64,000 nt of DNA from Methylomagnum ishizawai (GCF_900155475.1 NZ_FXAM01000001.1:483501-547500); one strand, 5' to 3'; shown: positions 32,443 to 43,609, numbered from the stretch's first letter. Notes: generated from the sequence alone by a model not told the origin. Translations and numbers: made by a program.

Positions 32443-34017
32443 ATGATAAAACCCGGCGATTTGTTCGAGCATATCCTGACCCGTTATCGTGGTCTGTTCG
32501 CCACGCTATTCCTCTTGCCGATTTCGGTGGTTTACGGGGCTTATTCTACCCTCCGCGCCCAAATCGCCTTCCGCCGCAACAGCGCCCCGGCCCGGCACGA
32601 TGCCCGTGTCCAGGCCGTCATCGCCCAAGTCGAAGCTTGGAAACAAGACGGCTGCAAGGAAAAACTCACCACCGGGCGTTCCGGCTGGAAAACCATGAGC
32701 GAATTGGTGCCGAAATATAAGCTGACCCATCGCAAGATCGATGTCGGACTGTACGATATTTTAGGCATAGACGAGGCGCGAGCCGTGGTCCGGGTCGAGC
32801 CTTTGGCGAGTATGGGCCAGATTTCCCGCAGTCTCATCGCCAAGGGTTGGACCTTGGCCGTGGTGCCGGAATTGGACGATTTGACGGTGGGCGGCTTGAT
32901 TATGGGTTTCGGGGTGGAAACCAGCAGCCATAAATATGGCTTATTCCAGCATATTTGCGAATCCTTCGAGATCGTCACGGCGGAAGGCAAGCTATTGAAA
33001 TGCAGCCCGGTCGAAAATAGCGAACTGTATTATCAAATCCCGTGGAGCCATGGCACTCTGGGATTCCTGGTTGCTGTCGAACTCAAGATTGTCCGGGCCA
33101 AGCCCTATATCCGCTTGCATTATCAGCCGGTCTATAGTTTGGACGAAATGGTCGAGGTGTTCGAGCAAGCCTCCCGCGATACCGCGAATAACGATTTCGT
33201 CGAAGGGTTGGTTTATAGCGGCGGGACGGCGGTGATTATGCGCGGGCAATTCGCCGACGAACTGGGCTCCGACGGGGCTTTCAATTCCATGGGCTGTTAT
33301 ATGCGGCCCTGGTTTTATAAACATGTCCAAACCTATCTCGAAGCCCGTAAATCTGGCGTCGAATATTTACCACTGCGTGATTATTTCCACCGCCATACCC
33401 GCAGTTATTTCTGGGCCATGGAGGACATCATCCCATTCGCCCATCATCCGGTGTTCCGGTATCTCCTGGGCTGGGCCTTGCCGCCCCGGATCGAATTGCT
33501 GAAATATACCGAAACCCGCACTACCCAGCGTTTGCGTGAGCGCTATCATGTGATCCAGGATATGTTGGTGCCGATCCGCTATCTCAAGGAATCCATCCGC
33601 TATTTCGATGAACATTTCCAGGTTTATCCCTTATGGCTGTCGCCGATGGCGATCAAGGATAATGGTGGGAAGCCTGGGTTTATCCAGCCGTTGAAAATGG
33701 CGGATGGCACAGTGGACGAAATGTATGTGGATATCGGCGCTTATGGCACGCCGGGGATTGGCAAGGCATTCGATAATGCCGTGGCCTTGCCCGCGTTGGA
33801 GCAATTCGTCATCGCGCATCAAGGGTATCAAGCCTTGTATGCACGCACTTGCATGAGCCGGGAGGATTTCCGCGCCATGTTTGACCACACCGGCTACGAT
33901 GCCCTGCGGGATCGCCTGCCGCACTGCCGGGAGGCGTTCGACGAGGTCTATGACAAGGTGTCGGCCAAAGGCCGGGTGTCGCCGGTCGAGATGCGCGAGT
34001 TGGAAAGGCAGGCGTAG
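32443..34017 (+). CDS. Delta24-sterol reductase (DHCR24-like FAD enzyme)
   Basis: A 524-residue FAD-binding PCMH oxidoreductase with striking resemblance, from memory, to vertebrate DHCR24, which reduces the C24-C25 double bond of the sterol side chain. Shared blocks include PELDDLTVGGLIMG (near 142), SSHKYGLFQHIC, the segment ENSELYYQIPWSHGTLGFLV, and LPLRDYFHRHTRSYFW. One membrane helix lies at about residues 15-37, as in DHCR24. It is third in the sterol cluster, 109 bp after the Rieske gene. The start at 32443 (MIKPGDLFEHIL) aligns with the family N-terminus but lacks a strong ribosome site. Other bacterial FAD oxidases of the group are possible but less likely. Confidence 0.82.
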   Translation: MIKPGDLFEHILTRYRGLFATLFLLPISVVYGAYSTLRAQIAFRRNSAPARHDARVQAVIAQVEAWKQDGCKEKLTTGRSGWKTMSELVPKYKLTHRKIDVGLYDILGIDEARAVVRVEPLASMGQISRSLIAKGWTLAVVPELDDLTVGGLIMGFGVETSSHKYGLFQHICESFEIVTAEGKLLKCSPVENSELYYQIPWSHGTLGFLVAVELKIVRAKPYIRLHYQPVYSLDEMVEVFEQASRDTANNDFVEGLVYSGGTAVIMRGQFADELGSDGAFNSMGCYMRPWFYKHVQTYLEARKSGVEYLPLRDYFHRHTRSYFWAMEDIIPFAHHPVFRYLLGWALPPRIELLKYTETRTTQRLRERYHVIQDMLVPIRYLKESIRYFDEHFQVYPLWLSPMAIKDNGGKPGFIQPLKMADGTVDEMYVDIGAYGTPGIGKAFDNAVALPALEQFVIAHQGYQALYARTCMSREDFRAMFDHTGYDALRDRLPHCREAFDEVYDKVSAKGRVSPVEMRELERQA

Positions 34018-34040
34018 CGGCCCGTTCCGGGTATCCCGCA

Positions 34041-34071
34041 GCAAAACCCCGCGCCGCTCTGAGGCGCGGGG
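34041..34071 (-). terminator. Rho-independent terminator
   Basis: A 9-bp G+C stem (CCCCGCGCC at 34047-34055, GGCGCGGGG at 34063-34071) with a 7-nt loop. On the minus strand it is followed by TTTT, so it should end the leftward lipoprotein gene at 34082. It may also act weakly on the rightward sterol operon. Confidence 0.7.
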
Positions 34072-34081
34072 CTATCCGGGT

Positions 34082-34330
34082 TCAATGCCAATGCCCACCC
34101 CGCCAGCCGCCGCCGTGCCAGCCGTAGCCGCCACGCCAACCATAACGCGGGCCGTAATAAGGCCGGTAATAGCCCCGGTAGCCGTAATAAGGTGCCGCAT
34201 AGCCATAGGAAAGGCCGTAGCCATAGCGCGGGTAGACCGGATAGGTGCGGTAATAGCCGGGAGAGGAGTAGGCGCATCCCTGCATCGCCAAGGCCATCCC
34301 TAGCAGGAGTGCGAGTAATAGACGTTTCAT
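34082..34330 (-). CDS. Small Tyr/Gly-rich lipoprotein
   Basis: An 82-residue predicted lipoprotein. The signal peptide ends at the lipobox AMQGC (Cys near residue 19). The mature part is almost entirely Tyr, Gly, Arg, Pro and Trp in short GYYR / YGYG repeats and ends in a His/Gly/Trp tail (GWHGGGWRGGHWH). Low-complexity aromatic lipoproteins of this type are common in the envelopes of environmental gammaproteobacteria; the function is unknown. A good terminator follows it. It is transcribed on its own. Confidence 0.7.
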   Translation of the reverse strand: MKRLLLALLLGMALAMQGCAYSSPGYYRTYPVYPRYGYGLSYGYAAPYYGYRGYYRPYYGPRYGWRGGYGWHGGGWRGGHWH

Positions 34331-34400
34331 GCCGGACCTCGCTGGCCCCCGTCGGGGAGCCGGTGTGCCGCGAACCGCCGCGGCGTTTAGCTGAGCATAG

Positions 34401-34443
34401 GCCGGATAGGATGAATACGGGCTTAACCGGGCATCCGGGCTAC
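34401..34443. repeat. Degenerate REP-like element
   Basis: The element contains ATCCGGGCTAC (34433-34443), matching one arm of the palindrome at 18275. A degenerate complementary arm (GCCGGAT) lies at 34401-34407. It sits in the gap downstream of the phosphoesterase gene. Confidence 0.4.
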
Positions 34444-35804
34444 CAGCCTAAAGCCTTGGACAAGCTCTGGGCCTTCGCGTCGCGTTCCCCGAGCGGGGCC
34501 AGCCCGAAGCGGGTTTCGATCAGCTTGAGGATGGAAGTGGTGTTGTAGACCGTGGAGTCCACATGGCCGCGCTTGGCGAAGGGCGACACGATCAGGGCCG
34601 GGATGCGGCTGCCCGGTCCCCAGCGGTCGAGCATGGGCGGCGGCACATGGTCCCAGAAGCCGCCGTATTCGTCGTAGGTGACGATGACCAGGGTCCGGGG
34701 CCAGAACTTGCCGCGTTCGATCTTGCCCAGGATATCGGCGATATGCCGCTCGCCGGACAGGAGGTCGGCGTAACCCGGATGTTCGTTCAGGCTGCCGATG
34801 GGTTTGTAGAATGCCACGGCGGGGAGTCGGTCGTGTTCGAGGGCGGCGAGGAAATCGGCCCCGTCCTTGAGGTGTTCGGCCCGGTCCCGCGTGCCCCCGG
34901 CATAGCGCTGGAAATAGGCGTAGGGCTGGTGGTGGAACTGGAAGCCGGGATCGGCCCGGCCCGCCACGGCATCGTTCCAACCGCCCGCGTACCAGGCCCA
35001 GGAAATCCGCTTGTCGGACAGGCGGTCGCCCAGGGTGGGCTGGACCAGGGGCGGTAGCAGCTTGCGCGGGTCGATGGCGGCGGGATGCGGGCCTTGCGCC
35101 GGGAATACCGTGTTGACCGCGTAGCCATCGGGGCTGAACGTCCCGTCTTTGACCAAACCGCCTTGATCGTCCAGGCGGGCCAGCATGTCGGGCGGCGGGT
35201 CGGGGTGGCGCGGGGTGCAGGCGCAGGCCAGCCACATGTGGTTGAGGAACGAACCCCCGAACGCGGCCTGGAAGAAATGATCCGCCAGGGTATAGCGCCG
35301 GGCGTATTGCCAGAGCGGAAGCTTGGTGCCGTCGTAATAGCCCATGGCCAGCCCGCCCGCGTCGGAGACGGCGGCGAAGCGGTCCATGCGTCCGCCGTCG
35401 ATTTGTTGCTGGTGCTGGTAGAAGCGGTGGGTCAGATCGCCGGTCTTCTGGTCCGGTGGCACATAGCGCCCGATATCGAAGGGCTGGTTGGGCAAATCGG
35501 CGGGAAAGCGTCCGTCGTGGACGGGCGGCTTGTGTTCGGTGTTGACGACCGGCGGCAGGGTGTCGTAAATGCGGCCCTGGAGATCGGTTTGCCGGGTGGC
35601 CTGGGGTGGGGCTTGCGCGATGCCCGCCGCGCCGGGGAACAGGCCGTAGAGGTTGTCGAAGCTGTGGTTTTCCAGGTAGATCACCACGATATGGTCGATC
35701 CGGGCCAGGCCTCGGGCCGGGCCGGGTTGGCCCGCCGCCGTCCAGGATGGGAGCGACAGGAGCGCGGCCAGGAGGGCGCAAGCGGGGCGGGGCGGCTTGG
35801 GCAT
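34440..35804 (-). CDS. Secreted phosphoesterase (AcpA/phospholipase C family)
   Basis: A 454-residue exported enzyme of the alkaline-phosphatase-like phosphoesterase family that includes AcpA acid phosphatases and phospholipases C. The signal peptide covers about residues 1-24. The metal-binding N-terminal motif is DHIVVIYLENHSFDNLYG (about 37-54), and the C-terminal motif is VTYDEYGGFWDHVPPP (about 376-391). Substrates are phosphomonoesters or phospholipids, not resolved by sequence. The gene lies just downstream of the protoglobin gene in the same direction, 2 bp apart, so the two may be one operon. Confidence 0.87.
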   Translation of the reverse strand: MPKPPRPACALLAALLSLPSWTAAGQPGPARGLARIDHIVVIYLENHSFDNLYGLFPGAAGIAQAPPQATRQTDLQGRIYDTLPPVVNTEHKPPVHDGRFPADLPNQPFDIGRYVPPDQKTGDLTHRFYQHQQQIDGGRMDRFAAVSDAGGLAMGYYDGTKLPLWQYARRYTLADHFFQAAFGGSFLNHMWLACACTPRHPDPPPDMLARLDDQGGLVKDGTFSPDGYAVNTVFPAQGPHPAAIDPRKLLPPLVQPTLGDRLSDKRISWAWYAGGWNDAVAGRADPGFQFHHQPYAYFQRYAGGTRDRAEHLKDGADFLAALEHDRLPAVAFYKPIGSLNEHPGYADLLSGERHIADILGKIERGKFWPRTLVIVTYDEYGGFWDHVPPPMLDRWGPGSRIPALIVSPFAKRGHVDSTVYNTTSILKLIETRFGLAPLGERDAKAQSLSKALGW

Positions 35805-35806
35805 GG

Positions 35807-36367
35807 TCAGCGATAGGCGTTGGCGAGGTTGTCGAACAGCTTGCGGCTCATCCCGGTGATTTTCAGGAACTTCTCCAATTCTTCCGCCAGCGAGGAAGAT
35901 TGATAGGACTCCTGCATGATGAACAGGCAGAAGCCCAGGATCGAGTTCAAGGCGCTCATGGCTTGCTTATAGCGGTCGATGTTGTCGCGGTAGATTTCCC
36001 CGACCAGTTCGATCAATTGCTCGGTGATCAGCACGATGCCCCCGGCCATGAATTCCACCGGCAGCTTCACCCGCACATGGACATCGCCCACCCGGTACAT
36101 GGCCGCGGTGAAACTGTCGTCGTAAGGGCCGTCGAACAGGCTCCGCAACCAACGGACGTGGGTGCGCTTGAGGTCGTCGATGCGGCCTTCCAGCACGGGG
36201 CGGGCTTGCGGGATTGTTTGCAACTTGGTGTAGAAGTGGTCCGTCACTTCGCCCAGGCGGGGCGCCACCGCCAAGCCCAGCTCCCGGAGGACGGCTTCCT
36301 TGTCCGGGGTGAGGGCCGAGAAGGCTTTGGCGTATTCGGTGAGCGCCGTTAGATCGCGTTTCGACAT
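35807..36367 (-). CDS. Single-domain protoglobin
   Basis: A 186-residue globin of the protoglobin / globin-coupled-sensor class without an output domain. The heme-proximal histidine is probably His97 in the segment YRVGDVHVRV, and the helical pattern (DHFYTKLQ, RWLRSLFDGPYD, LVGEIYRDNI) matches the sensor globins. It could bind O2, CO or NO, or act as a redox sensor with an unknown partner. It precedes the phosphoesterase gene by 2 bp. A 244-bp gap separates it from gyrB. Confidence 0.8.
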   Translation of the reverse strand: MSKRDLTALTEYAKAFSALTPDKEAVLRELGLAVAPRLGEVTDHFYTKLQTIPQARPVLEGRIDDLKRTHVRWLRSLFDGPYDDSFTAAMYRVGDVHVRVKLPVEFMAGGIVLITEQLIELVGEIYRDNIDRYKQAMSALNSILGFCLFIMQESYQSSSLAEELEKFLKITGMSRKLFDNLANAYR

Positions 36368-36611
36368 CGGGATTTTCTCTGGGGTTGTCGGGGCCGTGCG
36401 GGGTTTGGGGTGGGGCGTTCCATCCGGGCTTGGAATATCCCGGTATGGATGCCGCGCCGCGCAGGGCTTTTTAGGGTGGTCTTGCCGAGGATGGCCGGGT
36501 TGTCCAGGCCGGGGAGAGAAAATACCAAATCGATGCCTGTAACAAAACGGTAAAAGCGGGCGATATGCCGATGATGTCGCGCCGCGGCCCGGTCCAAGCG
36601 GATTCCGCCGC

Positions 36612-39035
<2,424 letters not shown>

Positions 39036-39051
39036 TTAGAGGTCGCTGTGG

Positions 39052-39894
39052 TCACTTGGTGTCGAACAAGGGCGGGGTTTCCAGGGCTTGGATGGCCGGG
39101 CTGTTGAGCAAGGATTGCATTTGAATCCGCGCCAGTTGGTTGAGTATCACCAAGCGGGCCGCTTGGCTATGGCCTTGTTGGATGAGTAAGGCGTTCTGGC
39201 TTTCCAGGCTCGCCAAGACCACAAGCTGGGTCACGGAGGCGTGGTCGCGGAGGTTGCCGTCTTTGTCGGGGTTTTGCGTGCGCCATTCCTTGGCGGTCAG
39301 GCCGAAGAGCGCCTTGTTGAGTACATCCGCTTCGGAAGCGTAGATGAAGCCTTCTTCCCGTTTGCTGATTTCGGGCGGGATCAGATGGGTTTTGATGGCG
39401 TCGGTGTGGATACGGTAGTTGGTTTTGGTCAGGGAGCGCCGGATGTTCCATTCGAGTTGGCCCGACTGTGCTTCTTGCTCTTTAAGTCTTTGAAACTCCT
39501 TGATGAGGTAGAGCTTGAATTCGGGGCTGAGCCAGGTGCCGAACTCGAAGGCGATGTCTTTGTGGGCGAAGGTGCCGCCGTAACGTCCGGCCTTAGCGAC
39601 AACGCCGATGCCGTTGGTTTTTTCGGTCCAGCGCTTGGCGGACATTGTGAAGCGGTTTAAGCCTGCCATCGATTTAATTCCCTCGAATTCGAGGGAATTA
39701 AAATTCGGATTGTTCAAGCGCTCCCATACGCCCAAGAACTCAATCGTGTCTTTGTTGCGTAGCCACGCCTCAATCAGCGCCGAACCACCCTCGAAGCCGC
39801 CGACCATGTCGGTCAAGCTGATGTAGTCCTCTTCATCCTTGTTGAATACATGGATTTCAATCCCTTGAACGACAATACTTTTGTTGCTGGCCAT
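39052..39894 (-). CDS. KilA-N domain protein inserted between recF and gyrB
   Basis: A 280-residue protein with an N-terminal KilA-N domain (about residues 5-110: IEIHVFNKDEEDYISLTDM, WLRNKDTIEFLGVWERLNN, KTNGIGVVAKAGRYGGTFAH, IAFEFGTWLSPEFKLYLI). KilA-N is a DNA-binding domain common in phages, plasmids and large DNA viruses. The C-terminal 140 residues are helical, with a segment NQLARIQMQSLLNSPAIQAL. Its place between recF and gyrB and its more AT-rich codon use suggest it came in by horizontal transfer. A 30-bp perfect palindrome lies inside the coding region (39673-39702). The function is unknown. Confidence 0.8.
   Translation of the reverse strand: MASNKSIVVQGIEIHVFNKDEEDYISLTDMVGGFEGGSALIEAWLRNKDTIEFLGVWERLNNPNFNSLEFEGIKSMAGLNRFTMSAKRWTEKTNGIGVVAKAGRYGGTFAHKDIAFEFGTWLSPEFKLYLIKEFQRLKEQEAQSGQLEWNIRRSLTKTNYRIHTDAIKTHLIPPEISKREEGFIYASEADVLNKALFGLTAKEWRTQNPDKDGNLRDHASVTQLVVLASLESQNALLIQQGHSQAARLVILNQLARIQMQSLLNSPAIQALETPPLFDTK
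39673..39702. repeat. 30-bp perfect palindrome inside the KilA-N gene
   Basis: A gapless palindrome centred between 39687 and 39688 on the EcoRI-like core GAATTC; each half is 15 bp. It lies within the coding sequence near the KilA-N domain end, so it must also obey codon constraints. It could be the protein's own binding site or an attachment-like site. Confidence 0.75.
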
Positions 39895-39899
39895 GGTGT

Positions 39900-40994
39900 T
39901 TACGGGACCGGAAAGTGGGTGGGAGGGGACGCCTGCCCGTGGGCAATCTCGAATAGAGCCGCTTCTTCGCCCAAACCGTTTTGGATCATCTTGCTATCGG
40001 TGGCGGAGATGAAGTACTGGGTCCGTCCCTCGCGCAGGAAGCCGAGCAGGTTTTTTTTGTTGTCCTCGTCCAGTTCGGAGGCCACGTCGTCGATCAGGAC
40101 GCAGCCCGCGGCACCCGCCCGCGCTTCCAGCAGCCGGGCTTGGGCCAGCAGCAGGGCGTAGACCAATAGCTTCATCTGGCCACGGGAGAGGTAGGCCTTG
40201 ACCGGGCGGCCCTGGAGCGCGATGGAAAAATCCCCCTTGTGGGGGCCGGACTGGGTATGCCCATGGCGGAGGTCGTGGGGGATATCCTGTTCCAGTAGTT
40301 TTTCCAGGGGATTTGCGGTGTCCCAACCCGCTTGAGTGTGCAATTGGAAAACCAGCCCCTTGAAAAAGCGTTGTGCCGTGTCTTGGAAGAAGGGTTCGAG
40401 CCGTTCGGCGTAAAGGCGGCGCGTTTCGCCCACTATTGTACCGTACCGCGCCGCTTCATGGGTCCATGGGGCCAGTTCCCTGGGCCGTTTTTCCCGCAAA
40501 AGCGCGTTGCGCTGGCCCAAAGCCTGGGTATAGCGCCGCCAGTGGTCGAGATAGGCCGGGTTTTCATGGAACGCGCCGAAATCCAGGAATTGGCGGCGGG
40601 TTTTGGGCGGGCCTTCCAGCAGCGCCACGCTGCCGGGCTGGATCGCCAGTACCGGGAAGGCGCGGAGCAACTCGGCGCTGGAGTGTAGGCCGCGCCCGTC
40701 CAAGTGGATTTCGCGCCGACCGTTGCGGGCGATGCGGAGGCCGACGGGCAGGGGCGGGGATGAGTCCGCCGCGACCCGGCCCACCACGGTCAGGGCGGGT
40801 TGGTCGAAGCGGATGATCTGGTGGGGTTGCGAAGTACGGAAGGATCGCGCCCGGCCCAGCAGGTAGATGGCTTCCAGCAGCGAGGTCTTGCCGCTGGCGT
40901 TGGGGCCGACCAGGAAATTGAGGCGGGGAGAAGGCAACAGCGTGGCCGCTGCGATATTGCGGACATCCTGGGCTTCGAGTTTGAGGAGGCTCAT
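39900..40994 (-). CDS. recF: DNA replication and repair protein RecF
   Basis: A 364-residue SMC-like ATPase that loads RecA at single-strand gaps together with RecOR. Walker A is GPNASGKTSLLEAI (about 29-42). The C-terminal part has SRGQMKLLVYALLLAQARLL and Walker B-like GCVLIDDVASELDE. The length is standard. It sits downstream of dnaN in the usual order; the next leftward gene is the KilA-N insertion rather than gyrB. Confidence 0.95.
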   Translation of the reverse strand: MSLLKLEAQDVRNIAAATLLPSPRLNFLVGPNASGKTSLLEAIYLLGRARSFRTSQPHQIIRFDQPALTVVGRVAADSSPPLPVGLRIARNGRREIHLDGRGLHSSAELLRAFPVLAIQPGSVALLEGPPKTRRQFLDFGAFHENPAYLDHWRRYTQALGQRNALLREKRPRELAPWTHEAARYGTIVGETRRLYAERLEPFFQDTAQRFFKGLVFQLHTQAGWDTANPLEKLLEQDIPHDLRHGHTQSGPHKGDFSIALQGRPVKAYLSRGQMKLLVYALLLAQARLLEARAGAAGCVLIDDVASELDEDNKKNLLGFLREGRTQYFISATDSKMIQNGLGEEAALFEIAHGQASPPTHFPVP

Positions 40995-41050
40995 GCGGCG
41001 TTAGCGTGATCGTTCCCGCGCCAGGCGCGGGAACGCTAGGCGGGTTGGGT

Positions 41051-42151
41051 TCACAGCCGCATCGGCATCACGATGAACTTGAAATGGCTGTCCTCGCAAT
41101 CCTCGATCAAGCAGCTATTGGCTGCCTCGGTGAACGACAGCCGCACCTGGGCCGAGCCGACATTGTTGATGGCGTCCAGCAGATAGGCTGCGTTGAAGCC
41201 CACCGACAGCCCGCTGCCTTCCAACTGGATCGGCACCCGCTCCTCGGCTTCCTCGTGTTCGGGATTCTGCGCCTTCAGGGACATCACCGCGTCCTCGTCC
41301 ACTTCCATGCTGATGCTCTTGTACTTCTCATTGGACAGCACCGAAACGCGGGTCAAGGCGCCTTTGAACACATCCTTGTCGATCAACATGATCCGGGCCA
41401 GGTCGCGCGGCATCACCCGCTGGAAATCGGGGAAGCGGCCCTCGATCAGCTTGGCGGCGAAGCTGACCGCGCCCAGGTTCACCCGCACGGTGTTGGGGGC
41501 GATCTGCACCGTCACCGTTTCCGCGCCCTCGCCCAACAAGCGGGCCAGTTCCAAGACGCCCTTGCGCGGGATGATGATTTGCCGCCCCTGGCCCTCGATT
41601 TCCAAGACCTCCTCGAATACCGCCAGCCGGTGTCCGTCCGAGGCCACGGTGCGTAGCGTGCGGCCATCCACATCCAGCAACAAGCCGTTGAGGTAATAGC
41701 GCACGTCCTGCTGGGCCATGGCGAAGGTGGTTTTTTCCAGCGCCCGGCGCAGGGTGGCGGCGGGCACGGCGATTTCCAGTTCGGTGGTGCCGGTGTCGAA
41801 TTCGGGATAATTGTCGGCGGGCAGGGTCGCCAGGTTGAACTTGCTGCTGCCGCAACGGATGGCGAAACGCTCGTCCTTGCAATCGACGTTGATGGCGCTT
41901 TTGTCCGGCAACAAGCGGCAGATATCCAGCAGCTTGCGGGCCGGGACCGTGATCGCGCCGTTGTCGCCGCTTTCCACGGTGGTGCGGGTAATCAATTGCA
42001 CTTCCAGGTCGGTGCCGGTCAATTCCAACTGGCCGTCGCTGAGTTTCAGCAGGACGTTGGATAGGATCGGCAGGGTTTGGCGTTTCTCGATGACGCCGAT
42101 GACCTGTTGCAGCGGGGTGAGCAGGGTTTCACGCGCGATGGTGAATTTCAT
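41051..42151 (-). CDS. dnaN: DNA polymerase III beta sliding clamp
   Basis: The 366-residue beta clamp, which encircles DNA and tethers Pol III. Typical family segments are MKFTIARETLLTPLQQVIGVIEKRQTLPILSN, split here around LKLSDGQLELTGTDLEVQL, then FAIRCGSSKFNLATLPADNYPE, and the C-terminal CEDSHFKFIVMPMRL. It lies between dnaA (upstream, 19 bp) and recF, as expected for an operon led by dnaA. Confidence 0.96.
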   Translation of the reverse strand: MKFTIARETLLTPLQQVIGVIEKRQTLPILSNVLLKLSDGQLELTGTDLEVQLITRTTVESGDNGAITVPARKLLDICRLLPDKSAINVDCKDERFAIRCGSSKFNLATLPADNYPEFDTGTTELEIAVPAATLRRALEKTTFAMAQQDVRYYLNGLLLDVDGRTLRTVASDGHRLAVFEEVLEIEGQGRQIIIPRKGVLELARLLGEGAETVTVQIAPNTVRVNLGAVSFAAKLIEGRFPDFQRVMPRDLARIMLIDKDVFKGALTRVSVLSNEKYKSISMEVDEDAVMSLKAQNPEHEEAEERVPIQLEGSGLSVGFNAAYLLDAINNVGSAQVRLSFTEAANSCLIEDCEDSHFKFIVMPMRL

Positions 42152-42170
42152 GGTGGATGCCAGGGTGGGT

Positions 42171-43496
42171 TTAAGCGGAGAGGGTGCGGAGGAGGATGCT
42201 GTAATCCTCGGCGAACTTATTATCGCAGGCCCTGAGTTCCTCGCTCTTGCGGCAGGCGTGCAGGACCGTGGTGTGGTCGCGGCCCCCGAACATCTGGCCG
42301 ATTTCCGGGAGGCTGTGGTTGGTCAGCTCCTTGGCCAGGGCCATCGCCATCTGCCGGGGGCGGCTCAGGTTGCGGGTGCGCTTGTTCGACAGGAGGTCCG
42401 AGACCCGGATTTTGTAATACTCGGCCACGGTGCGCTGGATGTTGTCCACGTTGATGAGCCGGTCCTGCAAGGCGATCAAGTCCCGCAGCGCGTCCTTGGC
42501 GAATTCCATGGTGATAGGCTTGCCGGTGAAATGCGAGTTCGCCATCACCCGCCGCAACGCGCCTTCCAGTTCGCGGATATTGGAGCGGATGCGCTTGCCG
42601 ATGAAAAACGCCACTTCGTCCGAGAGTTCCACGCCCAGGTTCACCGCCTTGCTCTTGAGGATGGCGACGCGGGTTTCGAGGTCGGGCGGTTCGATGGCGA
42701 CCGGCAGGCCCCAGCCGAAACGGGACTTCAAACGCTCTTCCAGACCCTTGATTTCCTTGGGATAGCGGTCGCAGGTCAGCACGACCTGGTGCTTGTTTTC
42801 CAGCAAGGTGTTGAAGGTGTGGAAGAACTCTTCCTGCGAGCGCTCCTTGCCGGCGAAGAATTGGATATCGTCGATCAGCAAGGCGTCGACGGTGCGGTAA
42901 TAATCCTTGAACGCCCCGATGGCATTGTGTTGCAGCGCCTTCACCATGTCCGACACGAAGCGCTCGGAATGCAGGTAAACCACCTGGGCCGAAGGATTGG
43001 CTCTGAGGATTTCATTGCCGATGGCATGGATCAAATGGGTCTTGCCCAGCCCCACGCCGCCATAGATGAACAAGGGATTATAGGCCCGCCCGACGCTCTG
43101 GGCGACCTGGACCGAGGCGGCGCGGGCCAGTTGGTTGGATTTGCCCTCGACGAAGCTGTCGAAGGTGAAGCCGGTGTTCAGGTTGTGCGGCAGGCTTTTT
43201 TTGGCGCTCTGGGTTTTTTTCGGGGCGGAGGCCGGGGCGGCGCTGTCGGCGTTTTTGCGGGAGCCGATTTCCAGGATCAGGCTGGGCGCGGGTTGGAGTT
43301 TCTGCGCGGCCAGCACTTCCTCGATCTTGCCGATGAAATGTTGCTTCACCCAGTCCAGCACGAAGCGGTTCGGGGCCAGGAGCCTGAGTTCGGCCCCTTC
43401 CTCCACCGCCTGCAAGGGCCGTATCCAGGTATTGAATTGTTGGGGCGGCAGTTCGCCTTCCAGCTTGGCGATGCACTGGGTCCAAAGGGCGCTCAT
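42171..43496 (-). CDS. dnaA: Chromosomal replication initiator DnaA
   Basis: The 441-residue replication initiator that opens oriC. The AAA+ domain III has Walker [17 protein letters not shown] (about residues 149-164) and Walker [14 protein letters not shown]. Domain IV ends in the signature [15 protein letters not shown] (about 408-422), which recognises DnaA boxes. The start [17 protein letters not shown] at 43496 is the family N-terminus; an ORF extension upstream runs through the promoter and is not used. It diverges from rpmH across a 185-bp region that holds one perfect DnaA box and a -10-like TATAGT. Confidence 0.96.
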   Translation of the reverse strand: MSALWTQCIAKLEGELPPQQFNTWIRPLQAVEEGAELRLLAPNRFVLDWVKQHFIGKIEEVLAAQKLQPAPSLILEIGSRKNADSAAPASAPKKTQSAKKSLPHNLNTGFTFDSFVEGKSNQLARAASVQVAQSVGRAYNPLFIYGGVGLGKTHLIHAIGNEILRANPSAQVVYLHSERFVSDMVKALQHNAIGAFKDYYRTVDALLIDDIQFFAGKERSQEEFFHTFNTLLENKHQVVLTCDRYPKEIKGLEERLKSRFGWGLPVAIEPPDLETRVAILKSKAVNLGVELSDEVAFFIGKRIRSNIRELEGALRRVMANSHFTGKPITMEFAKDALRDLIALQDRLINVDNIQRTVAEYYKIRVSDLLSNKRTRNLSRPRQMAMALAKELTNHSLPEIGQMFGGRDHTTVLHACRKSEELRACDNKFAEDYSILLRTLSA

Positions 43497-43578
43497 AACG
43501 CGGCATCCCTGTCGGAGACAGGCCGGTGTGGGGTCGGGGGCATAGGGGAATCGGGGTCGTGGTCTCGGGGGGGTGGAT

Positions 43579-43606
43579 ACTATACCGCGGCCCGGACTTA
43601 TCCACA
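43579..43606 (-). promoter_or_regulatory. dnaA promoter -10 with DnaA box
   Basis: The minus-strand TATAGT (43579-43584) is a good -10 for dnaA; its -35 match is weak. The perfect DnaA box TTATCCACA (43598-43606, plus orientation) overlaps the -35 zone, which suggests DnaA autoregulation. A 7-of-9 box match lies at 43572-43580. This pair is the only DnaA-box-like sequence noticed here, so any oriC in this spot would be compact. Confidence 0.55.
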
Positions 43607-43609
43607 GCA

